From contig JAPTJF010000071.1 in the NCBI GenBank assembly GCA_029339195.1, positions 119,888-183,887 of the forward strand: a stretch of 64,000 nt of DNA. Reading direction: 5' to 3'. Below are positions 58,359 to 64,000 of the stretch, piece after piece. Numbering within the stretch: the stretch's first letter is position 1; each line of letters begins with the position of its first letter. The translations under genes and the position numbers were made by a program. The DNA comes from Micractinium sp. NFX-FRZ (taxonomy: Eukaryota > Chlorophyta > Trebouxiophyceae > Chlorellales > Chlorellaceae). Below the pieces are notes generated by a model that was not told the origin of the DNA, did no database searches, and saw nothing but the letters and a program-made list of their open reading frames with translations.

Positions 58359-61300
58359 TGTACGCTGAGACTACAGCTGCTTCCAAGGCTGAGCCTGGGC
58401 CCAACATCAAACCGCCCCCCTTGCTTGACCGGTATTGCTCCCATGCAGCCAATGCCACAGCCCTCACCTCCGCCGCCAAGCCCTCGGCCCCCTCCCCCCT
58501 CTCCCCCGGCTCCCCCTAACCCGGCCCCCTCCCCCCCACCACCCAGGTAATTGCACAGGCAAATGCTGCGGCAAGAGTTGTGTCTGTATTGACTCTGTCC
58601 ATCAGTGTCTGTCCGGCACTTGCGCATTCCCGGTTGTGTGCCCCACCGGAAACCGGCATCTCTGCTGATCCGCACGTTGTGTACTGTAAAAGGAAGGAGA
58701 AAGGATGCGCTGCAACTGCCTGTGTGCGGCTGTCCTTCGATAACGGCAGCGTCCGGCTGGAGGCCTGATAAGGGAGAAATGCGCGTGTGCCACGGGGTTG
58801 GTTGTATGCTCCCTGCAGGCCACAGCCCCCTCCACCCCCTCGACCTCCGCCCTCCCCGCGCCCGCCGCCTCCGGTGCCCTACCCGCCTCCAAGCCCCTCC
58901 CCTCCCAATCCGCCACCGCCTCCCCCCCCATCGCCCCTCCCGCCCAGCCCCTCACCTAAACCGCCCCCATCGCCGGACCCTCCACGGCCCTCCCCGCCAC
59001 TTCCGCCACCCCCGCCGCCATCCCCGACGCCACCGCAGCCCTCACCTCCACCACCAACCCCAACTCCAGAGCCCCCTTCACCGGAGCCCCCCGGGCCGCC
59101 TGCGCCTAATAAGCCGAGGGCCACACAAAGGTGAGCTGCTTGTGCCCTGCACTTGCAGCACCGCAGGTTGTGCCCTCATCGGAGCAAGAAACTCATGAAG
59201 CACTAGCGCCACAACAAACGACAACCGCCCTTTTGCCACTGCAGCCCACGCCCTCCCCCAAGCCCACAGCCTCCTCCCCCTAACCCTCGCCCCCCCCGGC
59301 CACCGCCACCACCGAAGCCCAGCCCCCCGCTTCCCCCTCCGACACCATCCCCGCCGCCCAGCCCTGCTCCGCCGCCCAGCCCCCCACCGCCCCCATTTCC
59401 TAGCCCACCCAGCCCGCCCCCACCCAGCCCCTCTCCTCCTCCGCCGCCTGGCCCATTCCCACCACCGCCGCCACCTCCCAGCCCACCTCCACCTCCACCG
59501 GCCAGCCCATCCCCCTCACCGTCACCGCCAACACCGTCACGCGCCTCGCCACCGCCGCCCAGCACGCCTCCACCCAGCCCCGCGCCTCCTCTGCCGCCTA
59601 GCCCGTCGCCACCGCCACCGTCCCCGTCCCCACCCTGCCCCTCACCTCCTCCGCCCAGCCCCTCTCCACCACCGCCCAGCCCACCTCCTCCCAGTCCCTC
59701 TCCGCCGCCACCAAGCCCTCCTCCGCCCAGCTCATCTCCACCGCCACCAAGCCCTCCTCCGCCCAGCCCATCTCCACCGCCACCTTCCCCTCCTCCGCCC
59801 AGCCCCTCTCCACCACCGCCCAGCCCACCTCCTCCCAGCCCCTCTCCGCCGCCACCAAGCCCTCCTCCGCCCAGCCCCTCTCCGCCACCACCAAGCCCTC
59901 CTCCTCCCAGCCCCTCTCCACCACCGCCCAGCCCACCTCCTCCCAGCCCATCTCCACCGCCACCTTCCCCTCCTCCGCCCAGCCCTCCCCCACCTCCGCC
60001 ACCCCCCTCTCTGTCTGTGGCCAGCAATCAGTTCCTTAATGCATCGTGCCCACCACAACTCAGAATTGTGAACATTGTCAACCCCTCGTACGGAAGCACC
60101 TCGGCAAACTCGTCTCTGTCCTACAGGTCAGCTGGCTTGCTTACAAAATCGTTCCCGCAACGAAACCTGCGGCACAGAATGGTGGTGCTCTTGAGCATCT
60201 TGGATCGGGACGGAGTGCTCTCGCTCACCTCGCTGCTTTGCATGCTTGCCTCCAATCATTCTTCAGTTGCTTGCCGATCCGCCCCCTCGTCTACGATGCT
60301 GCCCCGCCCTGCCCCTGCTGCAGCGAGCTGTATGCCCGCTGTTGGGGCCTGAGCAGCTGCACCATTCAAGCGCTTGACGCAATCTTTGGTGATCCAGCGC
60401 CTGGGCAACCAAAGACTTTGTCTCTCAACTGGGAGTGAGTGCTGCAGTGCTAAAGCTGCAGACATCACACATGTTCCTGTTCTACTGCTAGTGTGCCATA
60501 CGAGCGGCTTCCTGCCCCGTGCCCTTGCCTTCTGTGCCAGCAAAGCTGGCTGGTTGGCTGTTGGCGTGCCTGACGCCCGGCACTTCAAAATGAACACCGG
60601 CTCATTGACTCTCCGGGGTGCCTGCAGGTGTGGCCCTCTTGCCTCCGTGAGCGCTTCCGAGAACCAGTTCGTCACAGCATCCTGCCATGTTGGCCACGTC
60701 ATCAGCAACATCGTGAACCCCAGATACGGAGGTCCATCGATCAACGCCACCTCCTCCTACAGGTGACCCGTTCCTCTCTTTCTAGCCGTCTCTCCTACCT
60801 GCCAGCGCCACTAGCCAGCCAGCCGCCGCCCTTCGTGTGGGCAGTCCTGCTCATGAGGCCTGCTGCCCTCACTTGCGTCACCCTGATTGGGGCCTGATTT
60901 GCTTACATGTTTGGTGGCCATGTGACTGCGCCGCTTCAGCGGATACCTTGCACTGGGTACCACCTGACTGTCCGAGCAACGTGCCGGGGGCATTGAGCCG
61001 AGCACGCCCCGGTTGCTTGACCGTGCTTCCTGCCCATCCCCGGCCCATCCCCGGCCCGACGGACGGACTGTCGCTCCTGCCTGCAGCGAGGTGTACGCGC
61101 GGTGCTGGAACCAAGTCAGTTGCACCGTGCAGGCCGCCAGCAGCATATTTGGTGACCCAGAGCCTTCCGCCGCAAAGTCACTGTCCTTCTCATGGGAGTG
61201 AGTCGCATTGTCTTGTATTAAGCGGCGTTCCCTGGCTCTTAGCTGCCCGGTCGCGTACCCGGTTGCCTTGTTTGCTGAAATGCTCTCTGGCAGCCACTCG

Positions 61301-63717
61301 CGTGCCTGCTTGCTGGCCCCTGAGCTCACCGGGATGCCTGGCACAAGACGCCCAGCAGTTGTCCTTACAACCAAACCGGGCTGCCCACACGTTTGCTGCA
61401 GGTGTGCGGCTCTGCCCTGGTTGGCCAGTGATACGGACGCCTTCCTCACCGCATCGTGCCCCACAGGACAGGCCATCACCCAGATTGTGAACCCCCAGTT
61501 TGGCTCGCCGGTGCCAGCAACAAACTCGAGCGTGTCTTACAGGTGGGCGCTTGCCGTGGCACAAGCCAGACATGCATTGGTATGGGCACGCCTGCCTACA
61601 TTATGCCTTCCCTCCCATGCGCTGCTCTCGCGGCCCCTTGGCAGGGCGGGCGAGGGCATGCCGACTTCTTCTTCTCTGAATGCCCCTGGCTTGAACTCTC
61701 ACATGCAGTGAGGTGTACAAGCGCTGCTGGACCCTCAACAACTGCACCATCCAGGCTAGCACCAGCATATTTGGGGACCCTCTCCCGGGGGCCGCCAAGT
61801 GGCTCTCGTTTGCTTGGAAGTGAGTCTCATCAATGCCAAGTTGCCGAGCATGCAAGTGCGCCGCGGCTTGCATGAGCATTTCGAAATGATGTTGACCTGG
61901 GGTAGAGGAGTTCGGCCCATCCGGAGAGCTCCTGCTTACCGCCATGCTGGCCTGGCTTTCAACTTCCCCCCTGCCACAGGTGCGAGGTCGCCTCCTATGT
62001 CGGTTTCAACTCGGTCGTGCCCTCGAGCGGCAGCCTCGAAAGGCTGTCGGACGGCACCTGCTGGGTGCTCATCCTGTCGTATCTGGTGAGCCCCCCTGCC
62101 TGCCTGCCTGCGCCCCTCCCCCTCCCCCTTCACCCACCCTTGGCCCCTGTTGCGCTCGCACAAATCGCGCCAGCATGCATGCTCTGCTTCCGCGTGCATG
62201 TACGTGTTGCTGCTTTTGTTACCAGCAGCGGTGCCGTAGAGCGGTTGCGGGGCCCTCCCCCTCAGTAGTGCCGCTCCAGCAAGGTGCCTGACCCATAAAC
62301 CCTAAGCTCTAACCCCTGAACCATGTTGCCTACAGCAAGGGTCACCACACCCTGTCCCAGCGCTCGGGGCCTGCACGCATACAGCTGTCTCTTCCACCGA
62401 GCTACTTCATGTTGCCTTGCCCTGGCCCGAATGCCCGCCCTGCAGCACCAAGCCAACACCAACCCAGACCTTACCGTGAGAGCCACCTCCCAGGGCTACC
62501 CAGTGATAAACACTGCCTCGTTAGGCATCGATGGGTCCAAAAGCTTGTCGGCGTGGGGTCACGTGAAGCCCGAGGTGTGCTGCTCCACACAGCAGTCCAG
62601 TGGCCACCTGATGCCTCACTGACGCACATGCTTGAAACAACGGCCGTGCGGGTTGCTTGGAAGTCGCGCGCGCGTCTCAACAGAGCTTTGGCGCTCTCAC
62701 CGGCCTCGCAGTGGTCAACCCAGTGCTGGCTCCGGTACTGCCTTATGCGTCTCCCCATCTGCTGCGCCCCCTGATGCATCACGCATCCCCACACCCTGAT
62801 GAAACTTGCAGGCGTTGCGCCAGATCAGCGGTGGCCCGCGCGCCTTGAGGCAAGTATGGTGTGGTTCTTGCTTGTTGCGGCCGTGGCTGCTGCTGCGCCG
62901 TGGCAGATGCTGCTGCCGTGCACGATTATGCTGCTGCTGCCGCTGTTGTTGCTGTTGCTGCAGCCCACGTTGTGATCAATTGTGTCACTCTGTTGCTGCA
63001 ACGCATGCAGCTGCCAACCTTATTGTCCCGCTGCCTGGCTTGCCTGGGTGCAGGTTCTGGGGCCAGTCGAGCTGCCATAGCCGCCAAATCCATTTCACGT
63101 GAGGATGTGCCGCAAGCGGCCAACACAGTTGCCCGCGGCTCCTCTGGTAGAGAGGGGCAAGCACAGGCGGGCAGGCTTCGTCACATCGCCCTCTTGCATA
63201 CGTCTGGCCATATGCAGAAGTGCAAGCATTTGCTCCTCCTCGCTTGGTCCCTTGTTGCCCCTCGCAACTGCTCACATGCCCGCCTCACTATCAGTGTGTG
63301 CGTGCTTCCAAGCTGTGGACGCCAGTGTTGGGCCTGCCCGGCATCACAGGCCGGGCCTGCAAGACACCTTTCTAGCTGAGCCCTACTTGAATCCCTACCT
63401 CCCTGGCCTGCCAGACCCCGCTCCCTGCCTGCCTGCAGCGCCCAACATCCTCGCTAACGAACAGCCAGATCCTGTGTAAGTGCAGCACCATCCCTGCCAC
63501 CGGATGCCGCGCCGGTTCTCTCCATCCCCCCGCCCCCACCCCCAATCCTGCCCTTTGCAGCTCCAGTTACGCCCAGCTTTATTACTACATCACAAACGAC
63601 CCAGCCTTTTCTGACCTGAACTACGCGGGAGCCGGCACATGGTGGACGGCGCTGTCCGACCACACAGGCGAGCACCGCTGCGGCAGCACTTACATCCCGT
63701 TCAATCCAGTCAAATAA
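57515..63717 (+). CDS. Secreted proline-rich protein with three SUEL-type lectin domains
   Basis: ATG at 57515 begins a signal peptide (MRALCLAVLLVPPLLAAAAA). Proline-rich exons end at 58551 and span about 58819-59131 and 59245-60024, with SPPPP units. Three lectin-like repeats follow, each on two exons: 60025-60126 plus 60324-60434, 60628-60762 plus 61087-61197, and 61402-61542 plus 61709-61819, then 61980-62085. Each has ASCP.G..I..IVNP.YG and then Y.RCW...CT.QA...FGDP, closing with a Cys at the next exon. This fits the SUEL/rhamnose-binding lectin pattern (ERC....C.V.AS...FGDP). The last exon, 63561-63717, ends in TAA. Predicted role is an extracellular or wall sugar-binding protein; the ligand is unknown. 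Exons between 57605 and 58450 and between 62086 and 63440 are unresolved, so a second gene boundary there is possible. Confidence 0.75.
58325..58354. repeat. (CAG)10 repeat
   Basis: Ten CAG units. In one plus-strand frame they would encode polyglutamine just upstream of the first proline-rich exon; whether this is translated is unclear. Confidence 0.9.
59245..60024 (+). repeat. Ser-Pro/Pro-rich stalk of the lectin protein
   Basis: About 260 residues of SPPPPSPSPPPP-type repeat in a single exon joined without interruption to the first lectin domain. The antisense glycine-rich frame is a shadow. Confidence 0.85.
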
Positions 63718-63836
63718 AGCTGATGCGTGCGTGTGCCTGTGCCACAGTGGACAACAGCACAACTTCCAAGCTCTCCCTTTGCGGCCTGGCTACCCAAGCA
63801 GCACGCCTGCTTGTGGGGCTGCCACTCCCGCCTGCT

Positions 63837-63913
<77 letters not shown>

Positions 63914-64000
63914 ATACGCCCTCAGGCGTGGATTGAGGAAGCCGGCTGGGCGTAGGGCCCGAAGGCCATGCCCGCCGGTTACCATATGGTTTGGTGGGGG
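63718..64000. other. 3' flank of the lectin gene
   Basis: Contains the GAAA microsatellite and about 85 bases beyond it. No gene is seen before the window ends. Confidence 0.5.
63838..63914. repeat. (GAAA)n microsatellite
   Basis: About 19 perfect GAAA units, 120 bases after the lectin gene stop; strikingly A-rich in this GC-rich region. Confidence 0.97.

Noticed and set aside
59203..60027. Minus-strand glycine-rich frame of about 270 codons
   Set aside because: Antisense shadow of the proline-rich stalk, which is phased with its neighbours on the plus strand.
63710..63985. Phe/Leu/Ser-rich minus-strand frame
   Set aside because: Translation of the GAAA microsatellite; no start context or family.

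Overview
The window looks like nuclear DNA of a unicellular green alga, most likely a Chlorella-type trebouxiophyte. It is GC-rich and gene-dense, and its genes are broken into many short exons by GT-AG introns. Several transcripts end near a TGTAA polyadenylation motif, and two proteins carry long hydroxyproline-type Ser-Pro repeats typical of algal walls. The closest relatives I can name from memory are plant or algal proteins, plus one fungal-type enzyme. I see no bacterial operons, CRISPR arrays, tRNA or rRNA genes, or intact transposons. The species assignment is inference.

Layout, left to right. 1-625 (+): the 3' part of an expansin-like secreted protein. 2163-8986 (-): a secreted subtilisin-like protease with a built-in proline-rich wall segment. 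10271-15502 and 16458-21643 (+): a tandem pair of CYP55 cytochromes P450 (fungal-type nitric oxide reductase). 22381-29544 (-): a plastid-type ViaA-like vWA protein. 30304-33823 (+): the ribosome biogenesis factor RPF1. 34206-38628 (+): an FCP1-like phosphatase. 38953-42035 (+): a methylthioadenosine nucleosidase. 42662-45235 (+): a predicted chloroplast protein with a starch-binding CBM20 domain and a coiled coil. 46690-53318 (+): a large MYND zinc-finger protein. 54368-55498 (-): a complete second copy of the expansin-like gene, inverted relative to the first. 57515-63717 (+): a secreted protein joining a long proline-rich stalk to three SUEL-type lectin domains.

The genes are not a pathway cluster, but themes recur. 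Four secreted proteins (two expansin-like, protease, lectin) probably act at the cell wall. The CYP55 pair points to NO detoxification and N2O production. ViaA and the CBM20 protein are predicted plastid proteins. ViaA and RPF1 diverge from a shared upstream region; CYP55-2 and ViaA converge.

The most unusual feature is structural. Introns in at least six unrelated genes contain decayed copies of the neighbouring exon, often including its splice site. In one case (CBM20) the copy is still open and in frame and could make an alternative isoform. In CYP55 copy 1 one exon has itself been scrambled and lost its conserved C-helix motif. Exon coordinates were worked out by hand from splice consensus and reading-frame phase; totals that divide exactly by three support the models for both CYP55 genes, RPF1, the FCP1-like gene, the nucleosidase, the CBM20 gene and the expansin-like gene.
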